From: Isoetes taiwanensis
Lineage: Eukaryota > Streptophyta > Lycopodiopsida > Isoetales > Isoetaceae
Direction of reading: 5' to 3'
DNA length: 64,000 nt
NCBI GenBank assembly: GCA_021234155.1
Contig: JAJEKV010000053.1
Coordinates: 9,433,798-9,497,797 of the forward strand
Below the pieces are notes generated by a model, which worked only from the letters and a program-made list of their open reading frames with translations, did not search any database and had not been told where the DNA came from. Position numbers and translations under genes: made by a program. Position 1 is the stretch's first letter. Each line of letters opens with the position of its first letter. This document shows, piece after piece, positions 51,818 to 62,755 of this stretch.

Positions 51818-52953
51818 TTGGCACCCCCTTCGGATGCTGGCAGATTAACACCCGAGCAAGAGCTCTTGTTGATTAAGAGACAGTTGGTAGAGCTGCAGAC
51901 CTATGTGCTGAACGCAAATTCTCCGCAGTTCACACCTGAAAATGGACCCGAGTTACCGCCACCACCGCCAAGTCCACAACCGAGCAACCACCCGCACCGG
52001 CACTAGCACCCGTGCCTGTACAAAGGAGACACCATGCTAAGCGACGAAGAAGCTCTTCTAGCGAGAGTGCCACGTCTTCACAGACCAACACCTCTGAATC
52101 TTCACAATCATCCGTGTCGTCAGGTCACTATGCTAGGAAAGATAAGGAGTACCGCAAAACCATGGACACTGCCATTACCAGTATATGGAAGAACAGGAAA
52201 TTAGCACAGTTTGATGGTAAGTCCAGGGGGGGTCTTAACGCGGAATCTTGGTTAGACGAAATAAAGGAATTCGGCAAATCCTATGGTATGACCGAGAAAG
52301 ATACTAGAAAGGTTGCCACCACCAATCTTACCGGTGCGGCTAGAATTTGGTGGAAAGGCTATGCTAGGGCCAAGCATCTAGACAGAAGCCGATGCAAGTT
52401 TAAAAAGTTTGCCAAGGCTTTTAAGTCGCATTATGTGCCCCGTGCGCACAAGTGCCAATAGATACAGACTTTTTACAGGTTGGAGCAGAAGGGTATGTCA
52501 GTTCAAGCCTATACGGATGAATTCATGCGCTTGAGGCTGTATGTGCCAGGTATGAATGAGAAGAGAGCCGTAGAGGGTTATATTGAAGGGTTGGCCCCAT
52601 CAATCAAGCGCATGGTTAAGGCCATAGACCCAAAATCAGTTGCAGAGGCTAAGGCATTGAGCCTCGAAGAGGAGACACCAAAGAACCAGTACCAGCGTCC
52701 TGCCTCCTATTCGCGGCCTCGCCCTTATACACCGTATAAGCCTCGTTCTCCAGGTCCTGGGCCCCCTCAGCAAAGTTCAAATGGGCGACAGGATAAGAAA
52801 GTCATCTTCAACGTGCCAGATAAGCCCAATAATGTGGGTAATTCCATTCGGGACCTCTTACGGTCTATTCCCAAGGAGGCTCAAGCACAACTCCGCAGGG
52901 ATAAGGCATGTTTTAGGTGTATGTGACCCGGGCACATGATGTAGAACTGCCCT
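51818..52953 (+). pseudogene. gag: gypsy gag (capsid and zinc knuckle)
   Basis: Starts at a TTG that probably replaced an ATG (APPSDAGRLTPEQELLLIKR follows). A one-base frame change lies near 51,980. A Ser/Arg-rich linker leads to the capsid-like domain (LAQFDGKSRGGLNAESWLDE, IWWKGYARA, MEQKGMSVQAYTDEFMRLRL). It ends in a CCHC knuckle, CFRCM-stop-PGHMM-stop-NC. Stops inside the frame are TAG 52,459-52,461, TGA 52,924-52,926 and TAG 52,942-52,944. Everything from 52,012 to 55,425 is one frame, so gag and pol were fused in frame, as usual for plant chromoviruses. Role: packages element RNA in virus-like particles. Confidence 0.85.
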
Positions 52954-52974
52954 TATGTCACACAAACTGCTCAG

Positions 52975-53424
52975 TTGGCCATGGCCGATCTCGACTGGGA
53001 TGCCCTCGAGTCGTCACCACCTGTTGATGAGGAGGCTCCCGAGTACATTCACGGTGCGTCTCATATCCTTGCAGCCATTGAAACCGGCAATGCTGAAAGT
53101 CAGCCTGCCGTTATTTCTACTATAGGTCAGGTAGACAGTAAGCCCTTCATAATTCTTATCGATACGGGTAGTACCCACAACTTTGCTTCTCCTAGAATGG
53201 CCCAGGTGTTGCACCTTGAGACTTTGAGATCCCGACCAAAACCTGTAACCTTAGCCAGTGGTAAGATCATACATACAAATGGTCGTCGCATTAACCGCAA
53301 AATGCAGCTGCCAGGAGCACCAGTTGCATTTGGTGCCGAGCTAATGGATATTGGCAAATATGATCTGATTGTTGGCATGGAATTTTTGGCATCTGCAAAA
53401 GCCAATATAGACTGCGAAAAATGA
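52975..53424 (+). pseudogene. pol: gypsy aspartic protease
   Basis: Retropepsin-like domain with the active-site triad IDTGSTHNFAS (about 53,157-53,190), the flap region and the later IGKYDLIVGMEFL, which holds the hydrophobic-hydrophobic-Gly element. It is continuous in frame with gag upstream and RT downstream. A TGA at 53,422-53,424 (probably from TGG) separates it from RT. It would cut the gag-pol polyprotein. Confidence 0.88.
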
Positions 53425-53427
53425 GAG

Positions 53428-55425
53428 GTGACCTTCAACGCAGCTAATGGAGCCCGAGTAACTATAAAAGGTGATCCATTGAATCCCATTATGCAGTCCA
53501 TGTCTATCAGGCAGTTAGATAAGGCTATACGCAAGAATGCAATACTTTGCGTCATCAGACTTGCCTCCATTGAGTTGGATGCTAAACAGAAGCAGGTAGT
53601 CGATGCATTGCCAGAGAACATTGCCAATCTTCTCAGGGAATTTAAGGATCTTTTTCCAGATGAGATCCAGAAACTTTCTCCTTTCAAGGGGGTGGAATGT
53701 GAGATAGCTTTGGAACCCGGTACTAAGCCTACCAGTAAGGCCCCGTACCGTATGAGTCCTCCTGAGTTGGCGGAGCTTAAGAAGCAGCTCCAGGAGCTAT
53801 TGAACCTAGGCTTCATTCGGCCTAGTGTTTTACCTTTTGGCGCTCCTATTCTCTTTGTTAAGAAAAAGGATGACTCCCTGAGGATGTGCATTGACTATCG
53901 GCAGCTCAACAAGCATACAATCAAGAATGGTTATGCTTTACCTAGAGCAGATGATCTTATGGACCAATTGCAAGGGGCCAAGTACTTTTCAAAGATTGAT
54001 TTATGCTCTGGGTATCATCAGATACGAATTAAAGAGGAGGATATCCATAAATCCGCTTTTCGCACTAGATACGGGGATTATGAATTCACAGTTATGCCTT
54101 TTGGTTTAACTAATGCCCCTGCAACTTTTATGCGATTGATGAATGATATCTTCCGGGAGTACTTGGATGATTTTGTTGTTATATTCTTTGACGACATTCT
54201 CATCTATAGTAAGACCCTTGCGAAGCATGGGAAGCACCTTAGGATGGCCTTGCAAAAGCTAAGGCGTCACCAGCTCTTTGCCAAGTTCTCTAAGTGCAAG
54301 TTTGCCACATGGAAGGTGGATTATTTGGGACATGTCATTTCAGCAGAGGGAATTGCTACAGATCCAGCAAAGATAGAGGCAGTGAAGGATTGGCCCATTC
54401 CAGGTAATGTTTCAGAGGTCAGAAGCTTCTTGGGATTGGCAGGATACCGGAAGTTTGTTAAAGATTTTGCCAGGATTGCAGCGCCTCTCATCGACCTTAC
54501 CAAGCATGAGAAAGTCAAGGATTGGATGGAACACTGGAAAGCAAAGGTCCAAGGAAGTTTCCAGAAGCTTAAGGGTGCTTTGACGTCAGCACCAGTCCTC
54601 ACATTGTCGGACCCGGAAAAGGATAAGTTAGTAGCAACCGATGCTAGTAAGATTGCTACCGGTGGAGTTCTAATGCAGGAAGGGAGGGTTATTGCCTATG
54701 ATTCTAAGAAGATGAATGAGACCGAACAACGATACCCTACCCATGATCAGGAACTGTTAGCAGTTGTCTGCGCTTTACGGATATGGAGACACTACCTTCT
54801 TGGTAGGAGATTCCAGCTAGATACGGATCACCAGAGTCTCCATTATCTTTCTACCCAGCCCAATCTCAACCTCCGCCAGAGAAGATGGATGGAATTTCTC
54901 GAGGAATATGATTTTGACATTATGTATAAGCCGGACAAACACAATGTGGTTGCGGATGCTTTATCACGTCATCCTCTGGTAACCCGAACCCATTGTAATG
55001 CAATTTCCACGCTCACCAGTGAGTTCGGAAAACAGATAGAGCAGACCTTGGCCACGGATCCAGAATTCTGTGAAGTGTGGAACAGTTTAGCCAAGGAGGC
55101 ACGGACAGATAAGGAGCGTGAAGCTTTTCGCTCGTATAAGAAAGAGGGCAATTTGTTATATTATAAAGATAAGTTGTGTGTACCCGAAACTTCAGGCGTA
55201 CGTCATCTTATTCTCCATGATACACACAATAGCCCTATAGCTGGACATGCAGGTTTCATGAAGACCTACTTTAAGATTCGCTCCAGCTACTATTGGCCGC
55301 GTATGAAGAAGGACATTGCCAGATACATTAAGCAATGTCAAGTGTGTCAGCAAACCAAGGCCGAGCAATTAAGGATTCCAGGAGAGTTGCAACCTCTCGA
55401 TGTGCCCAACGCCAAGTGGGAGTGA
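53428..55425 (+). pseudogene. pol: gypsy reverse transcriptase, RNase H and integrase zinc finger
   Basis: 665 open codons after the [34 protein letters not shown], then [16 protein letters not shown] and [11 protein letters not shown] (near 54,186), the catalytic FxDD in Ty3/gypsy style. RNase [33 protein letters not shown] and TDHQSLHYL with the expected Asp residues. Integrase N-terminal HHCC finger: [14 protein letters not shown] then [10 protein letters not shown]. The frame ends at TGA 55,423-55,425 through a small indel just before the integrase core. The frame is otherwise intact over 2 kb, so the copy is fairly young. Confidence 0.92.
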
Positions 55426-55426
55426 T

Positions 55427-56543
55427 AACCATGGATTTCATTGTGGGCCTTCCACGTACCCTCCGCGGATATAATGCTTTAATGGTCGTGGTCGACAAAT
55501 TGTCAAAAATGGCTCATTTCTTGCCATGTCGTACCACAGACACAGGCTTAGATACAGCTTTGCTCTTTGCAAAGGAAATCTTCAGATTACACGGGATGCC
55601 ACGAGTGATAGTATCCGACAGGGATCCCAAGTTTGTAAGTGCATTCTGGAAAGATTTCTTTGCTACCATCCAGACCAAGCTTGCTATGAGTACAGCATAT
55701 CATCCTCAGACGGATGGGCAGACAGAGCGCATCAATCGCATTATAGAGGATATGCTCAGAAGTTATGTGTGGAGTAAGCAATCTCAATGGGCTGACTATA
55801 TTTATTTGGTCGAGTTTGCCTATAACAGCATGAAACAGGAGTCTTCTAGAATGTCTCCCTTCATGATAAATTATGGTTATCAATGTCTTATTCCAGACAC
55901 ATGGCATAACCCTGTTTCTAAGGTGGAGGTTTCTCAACAACTCCTCTTGGAAATGCAAGCTTTGGTTGAGGAAGTTCGTGGGTATTTATTGGCTGCCCGT
56001 AGTCGTCAGAAAAGTGTCGCTGATAAGCACAGGACCCAACGAATTTTCCAGGTGAGCGATTCAGTTTGGCTTAAGATTAAGGTTAAACAAGTCAAGCTCA
56101 AAATTGGTAACTGCAAGAAATTGGCACCCAGATGGGTTGGGCCATTTAGGATCACTGAACGTGTTGGAGAGCAGGCATATTGGTTGGATTTGCCACCCTG
56201 CTTGAAGATCCACAAGGTCTTTCACGTGAGCCTTCTGAAGCAACACACTGCTGATCCAGAGGAGATATTGGATACACCCACCCTCCTTGAAATGACAGAA
56301 GAGCATCTAGAGATAGTGCATGAAGCTCTTCTTGATCGGGCCTATAAGCAGACCAGAATGACTCAAATACTACAGTATTTGGTCAAGTGGAAACACTTGC
56401 CAGCTGAGGATGCTACCTGGGTGATGAAGATTGACCTTGATAAACATTATCCAGACTTTATGCGGGAATCTCAAGGCCGCACCATCAACGATGTCATCAA
56501 CCCCGCACCCGGCGGTAAGCTTGGAAGGCTTGATTCGGCATAG
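55427..56543 (+). pseudogene. pol: gypsy integrase core and chromodomain
   Basis: In another frame than RT because of a 1-2 base indel near 55,420. The integrase core shows the D-D-E set: ITMDFIVGLPR (first Asp), IVSDRDPKFVSAFW (second Asp), TAYHPQTDGQTERINR (Glu). After the core come VGPFRI and FHVSLLK (C-terminal integrase region) and then a chromodomain at about 56,370-56,462 (LQYLVKWKHLPAEDATWVMK, then LDKHYPDF). The chromodomain places the element in the chromovirus clade; it is thought to steer integration by reading histone marks. This matters here because an H3-fold frame lies upstream. Confidence 0.9.
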
Positions 56544-57180
56544 GTCATGCAGTGAGCTGTGGGGGTAGATGCATCGTAAATACAAGTAGTTACCGATGAT
56601 GAGATCACCTTTGTGTTCTCTAGGACGTGGTGTATTGTCAATGTCGGCATGACCGCGGATTGCTTGGAAAGCATATAGTTGATAGGCCGCATTCATCTCG
56701 GCTATAATGGGAACTTGGCCATTCCTTATGCCGCAATGAATTGCGAACTATAGGCATGATAGGCTCCCTAGTAGATAGGTTTTTCTCTTATTTTTTATAT
56801 AGGGGGTGGTCCCTTCAACCACAACATACTTAATTAATGTGTATATATACTGATGTATTGAGATGTGCAGGCCGGTGAGCGGTAGGTGACCTGCCCATGT
56901 ATAGAGGGTTGCTGATGGCCCAAAATTTTCCAGTTTTCATCTTGTCTACATAAGTCGATCTTTGTAGTGTGTTGTTTACTACTGGACTTCGGTCCTTTAA
57001 ACTTCTTTTTCTCCTGATAATGTTAAATGCACCTTGGTGCTTAAACACTTATGTGGTTTTTAAATTCTATGTCTATTACCTTCGGGAATAAGACATTACT
57101 TCACTTTTTGTACAAATACCTTATTAAGATGTCTATCATTTGTTTTAATTAACCCCAATGCTGAGGGCAGCATTATTTCT
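56544..57180 (+). other. Region between pol and the 3' LTR
   Basis: 637 bp without supported gene, as expected for the 3' untranslated part of a chromovirus. Confidence 0.6.
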
Positions 57181-57193
57181 AAGGGGGGGAGAA
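57181..57193 (+). promoter_or_regulatory. Polypurine tract
   Basis: AAGGGGGGGAGAA directly before the TG of the 3' LTR; primer for plus-strand DNA synthesis. Confidence 0.9.
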
Positions 57194-58759
57194 TGACGTT
57201 CCACGTATTTATACGGTATACGTATAAATATACTGACACGTCACGCAGTGAGAATACGCCACCATGGGGTATGTTAACCTAGGGGGTTGACCTAAAAGGG
57301 ATTAATTTAGCTATGCTAAATTAATAAAGGGCTAATTAAGGGTTAATTGCCTATAATTAAGGGATAATTATCTAAATCTAATTAAGCTAATTAAGTTGGG
57401 CTAATTGATTATTTAGGAAGGGGACACTTGGCCAAACTCGATTGGCCAGCAGGAAGCTGCTACTTTGGGTCAGCAAATTGGATCCTAACCCCAATTAGTC
57501 CCCAAATCGATTCCAAGGAGAGGAGCTGCTGGGCGCCCAGATTGATTGAAGATGGAGATGCCACATGACAATGGATCCAGCAGGAATTCGGGTTAGTGGA
57601 TAGATTAGCTTGACATTTCTAGGGCCAGCGCCTCTCTCAGTCTTATCTGCTTGTCTTTGGTTATGTTTAACCCTTGTTTGATAGTTAGAACTGTTCTCAA
57701 TTATGGATTATGCTTTGTGATGTATGGATGGATATATCTTTGCTAGTATCTTTGTTAGTTCTTCCTGAAAGCAGGTTTAAAGTGAGGTGGAGACCTCTGA
57801 GCCCATGTATTGTAGTATGCTCCTAGATAAAGGCCTGTATTATTCCCATTAGATGCGGCCTGTGCACAAGATCCCACCGAGCTGTGGAATCTAGGGCATG
57901 ATTGAAGCACCAGACAAGGGGCCGTAGGGATGAAGTGTGGGGTGGGGTCTCGCCTGAGCATAAAAGGCTATGGGGACTCCTTCAGTGAGCTAGGCCGGAT
58001 AGCTGGCCAGTGAACCCGGCCGGGTATGGGTCTGACACTCCCTGGGTACAGCTGTGTGAGCACCCTGTACTTTGAGTAGAATTAGGGGAGTAAGTCGGGT
58101 ACAGATGCGAGGATCGCTGAGGCGGCACGCATTCTCTAGCTCACCCATGGATTCACTGCGACCCTGGGAAATGATACTTCCCTGACCTGCCTCATCAGAC
58201 CGGGGAGATGTAACCCAGAGTAGTCCCGAAGGGTGATACCTTGGGATTTCGTCTCCGGAAGGCTACAATGACGCCATAGCTTGATTCAGCTCTTCTGCAA
58301 AGTGTGCACAGGAGGGGCGGATGGAGTGGACAACCCTAGCCGATGTTCTATGCCAGCCAATGTCATGCCAAGATTCGGTCTGATGATCTCTGGAGACCTA
58401 GCCGTCAGTTGAACCTCACTGGAGTCTGAGCCGGGGTAGAACCTTGGGTTTGGGGAGTTTTCTCTAGTATTAAATGCATCTTCTCTGTTATTATCCGTTG
58501 GATGGATGTGCCACCCTTTGTGGTGGTTAATTATGATATGATTATGCTGTGTGCTAACCTTGTATGCACGCTTCCGTGACATAGGAGCCCCATTGAAGGC
58601 GTGGGCCGAATGACACCTCCGTGTCCTTCACCTGGGCATCTTTCTGTAGATGGCCCGAGTTAGACGGAGGGCCCTGCTCATGGCGAGTTGGTTGCCATGG
58701 GAGGGGAAAGTCCCCGTATATATACGCCCGAGCGCCATATATGTTCAGGGAGCGTCACA
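57194..58759 (+). repeat. 3' LTR of the chromovirus
   Basis: TGACGTTCC to GCGTCACA, 1,566 bp. It is preceded by the polypurine tract and followed by TGGAG. Near-identical to the solo LTR at 8,199-9,769. Just inside the start, TATTTATACG and CGTATAAATA form a 10-bp inverted repeat. Confidence 0.92.
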
Positions 58760-59841
58760 TGGAGGGCATGACATTTATCCTCAATGGTGCCCTGGTGGCA
58801 ACACTGGCAAAGCCTTTGCTCTCGTGTTTCCCGAGCCCAACGTCATGTCTCAATACGGAGGCGATGTGCACCCGTGCGAATGGAAGCTATAAGTCTGCGC
58901 TTCTTCATGGGCAACTGGGTGTATAAGTACTGGTGTGGGCCTCTTGTGAGCCTGGGATTGACCTGCTGCTGATAGTGTGCCAGCTTAACGTGCGTCAGAG
59001 CATCTGCATCCCAGAGCTTGCGAAGGAAAGTAGCATCTAGGTACATAGCTTCGCGACCAACAAATAAATGACTTCATCGATTATTTACATCAGAAGTTTC
59101 TAAGAGAGGACACCGAGCACACCTTCTATGGAGGACAACCATCTTAGACATGCAGGCTCATGGCAGTATTAGATCTAGACTTCAAACATAGAAGTTTTAA
59201 CTAAAAATGAATTGCATGCCATTGAGGCCAGATCGTTCAAGAATAAGAGTACGGCCAAACTGCAACCAACTTCGTCATTGTCAGCTCCGATTCTCCGTGG
59301 TAGCTATATCAACCTTGATAGTACCATTTCCTTGCAGAAAGATCACGATGACCTTTTAGCCTTAGAGATTAGAGGTCTAGCAACAATAAAATGAGGACAA
59401 TAGTAATAATTGATTACTGCAAGGTTAGAGATCTTGCACATGGATGCGAATAGGCTTAACTCTTAAGAAGGAGGAGAAGTTGAACAATTCGAAATGGTGA
59501 AACACACAACATTGTCATCACTCTTATATTAGCAACATGAACCTGTCAAGAGCAGACATGAAGGAGATCGATAGAGTCAACAAAACAGGATCGGACGAGG
59601 AGTTAGAAGAACCATCCTCAAATCTTCTAACCTCCAAGACAGGATGATTCAATATGGAAGATTCTATAGAGTGAAGAACATGACCTCCAAGCTTTTGGGA
59701 AGCGACATAAAGATCTTACATCATCAACCACGTCATCAAGTCCATTAGAATGGATACCCCTAATGAGGGAAGACAACCTCGACATCCAGGGGAGCACAAA
59801 TAGAAGATGTTCAACAAAAAGACAAAGGTCTATGAAGGATT
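58760..59841 (+). repeat. Second copy of the LINE-derived flank
   Basis: Near-identical to 9,770-10,847, including the LINE zinc-tail coding remnant on the minus strand (58,760-59,050). It continues past the point where the other copy is interrupted, through nine bases (59,842-59,850) into segment X. Confidence 0.9.
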
Positions 59842-59850
59842 ATACAACAA

Positions 59851-60483
59851 CTCCAAGGAGGTCAGATTCTTCAACAACTTGTAGGCAATATCGCCTTGCT
59901 ATGCCAATGAATGATGAGTAGACGAGCTTTTAGAAAGCCTGGGTTTCTACGGTTAGATAGTCGAAGATATTAGATAGATGATAACATCCATAATGGGATC
60001 GAAAAGCAATTCCGCGTGGATTTTTTTTATTATTTAAAAGGATGGACCCAAGAATTGAGCAAAGCTTCAACGATTGGGAAGAAACATGTATCGAGTAACT
60101 AAAGTTATACACATTTGTTGACGGATATCCAACATATTGAAACCTCTTTGTGAGCCTGATCACCTCGCTAAGCAGGATTCACTACTAGGATAATTATTGA
60201 CCATGTATAACATTACCTCCATAACATAAGGAATAATCCGACCCAAGGAAGAGAAACAATTTAACAAGTCCCGCCAACTTCTTAGATGGCATCAACTCAA
60301 AGGCGAGACTAATTCTAGAGGGTAAAGGTGTAATTCCTAGAGTCTAGATTAGATCTAGAACGAGAATAATTATTTGATTGCATAGACTTTTGTGACCAAA
60401 GGAAATGTCATGATGAAAAAAACCTTGTGGCCAAAGGACTTATGTAAATAATTCATTAACTCTAACTTTTCATCTCCTAGATG
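59851..60483 (+). repeat. Segment X, copy 2
   Basis: Near-identical to 46,725-47,345. Here it joins directly to the flank before it, showing the uninterrupted arrangement. Confidence 0.88.
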
Positions 60484-62755
60484 GCAAATACCTCTAATGG
60501 TAAGACTCCTAAATCTGAGTCTACACCGAAAAGTATGGCAAGACGGAACAATTCGCAGCATCAAAGGAACAAGAGTCAACTTCGACATTACCTTAAGCGG
60601 AGCAAAGTTTAGCATCAGTGCCGAAGTTATTAGCGACAAGTACGACCGCATAGTAGACATGGAATAATTAAAACCCGGCTAAGGGAATAATTGGTTGCCA
60701 AAATCAAGAAATGTCTATCCTAACACTAAATGGCAAGCACTTTACAATAAATTTAAGGAAGTCATTTCAGCCATGCAATGTATGTCACCCAAAAAGCTAG
60801 GTAAGTACATTAAAAGAGATGGGGTCATATAAATTATAGGTTGCAAGCCATCGACCTCTATCGCAAGTATATGACGGAAGACCTTAGTTCAATCAGTTAT
60901 CTAAAGCAATGGTGAACTAATTAAAGAGCTTCATGACATCTTTTCGGATGAAAATCGAAAAAATCGAATGCAGAATTATTCTTGCACTAGATGCAAAGCC
61001 GGATAACAGAACTCAAGAGGCAATGGAAGAAGTTGTTGGAACTTGGATTCCTTAGGCAAAGCGTATCACCATTCGGCGCAACCGTTCCCTTTGGGAAGAA
61101 GAAAGATGGAAGTATAATGCCAACTCAATAAGCATACGATAAGGAACAAGTACGCATTGCGAAGGCCAGACGACTTAATGGACTAGCTCCAGGGAGCAAT
61201 TCTTCAAAATCAATCTAAGATCTGGATCTCATCAAATCAACAAGGAGGAAAACATCCATATGACAGGTTTTAGAATGCAATATGATCACTATAAGTTACG
61301 ATGACGCCTTTTGGTCTATCAAATGCCCTGACAACATTTATGCGTTTGACGAATGACATCTTTATAAATTTTTTAGACGAGTTTGTCATCATTCTTTTTG
61401 GATGACATTTTAATTTACAGTAAGTCCATGGAGGAACATCCGCTTCATTTGAGAAGAGTATTAGAAAAGTTGATACGACGTCGTCTTTATGCTAAAATCT
61501 AGAAGTGCTAATTTGCAACAAGTAAGATGGTTTACGTCGGGCATGTAGTGACACCAGAGGGAATCTCCACCATCCAGCAATGATTGAAGTGATAGTCAAT
61601 TGACAAGCTCCAAAGAACATGTTCGAAGAGAGAAGCTTCTTATTCCTTGCGGATTATTATAGGCAAATTGTAAAAGATTTTGCTAAGTGAGCAGCCCCTT
61701 TCTCAGATCTCACTAAGCATAAGAAAGTCAAAGATTGAATTTGCACATTACCAACAGATGCAAGTGAGTGGCAACTGGAGGAGTCCTCATGCAAGAAGGA
61801 AGAGTAATCTCATTCGACTCCAAAAGAATGAACGATGTCGAGCAACATTGTTTCACCCATGATCAGGAATGTCTAAGGTTCATAAGGGCTTTACGCATAT
61901 GAGGCATTATTTGCTTGGAGGTGATTTCAGTTGGATACAGACCACCAAAGCCTCGAATATATCTTCAATTTGAGGTGAAGACGTTGGATGGAATTCCTCG
62001 AAGAGTGTGACTTCAAGATAGTCTATAAACCTGGTAAACTAAATGTGGTTGATGACAAACTCTCTCGATGACCATTGGAGATTCGAGTGCATTGCAATGC
62101 CATCTTCATCTTCTCCAATGAATTCAGCAAAAAGATTGAAGAGGTTTTGCACTCAAGCAAAGAATTCAAGGAAGTGTGGGCTAGTCCTTGCAAGGAAGCA
62201 AGGACAGATAAAGGAAGAGAAGCTTATAAAAGATATAAAAAGGAAGGCAACCTTTTATATCACAAGGACAATCGTTGCGTCCCAGAGGCATCAGGAGTAA
62301 GGAAGTTAATGCTTTATGATACTTATAATAGCCCAGTAGCCAGCCACATGGGATTCATGATAAAATAAAAAGTAGTTACTTCTGGCATGGAGAAGGGCAT
62401 TACCAACTACATTCGACAGCGTCAGCTATGTCAACAAACGAAAGGAGAGCAACTCTGAATTTGGGGAACCTTAGAACCCTTGGTAGTGCCAAATGCGAAA
62501 TAGAAGATTGTGAGCATGGATTTTATAACCAGACTTCCAAGAACAGCAAGGGGCCATGGCGCCTTAGTAGTAATGCTCGACAAGCATCAAAGATGACTCA
62601 TTTTTTGTCGTGTCAAACTACAGATATAACCGTCTTGCTTTAAGCAAAGGAAATATTCAGATCGCAGGGGATGCTAAGGGAAATCATCTCCGACCGAGAC
62701 CCTATGTTGATAAGTGCCTTCTGAAAGGACATCTTCAACATCTTCGTATCATGAT
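60484..62755 (+). pseudogene. Decayed gypsy pol
   Basis: Scattered coding words in gypsy order on the plus strand: a protease-tail-like phrase near 60,600, FVIILF-like and DDILIYSKS-like RT words near 61,380-61,430, an RNase H phrase near 61,860, then HSSKEFKEVWASPCKEART and LLYHKDNRCVPEASGVRKLM (integrase finger region, 62,150-62,320). Integrase words continue to EIISDRDPMLISAF near 62,680-62,725. Frames change every 100-200 bp. Sequence is clearly related to, but much older than, the element at 51.8-56.5 kb. No LTR seen next to it. Confidence 0.8.
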
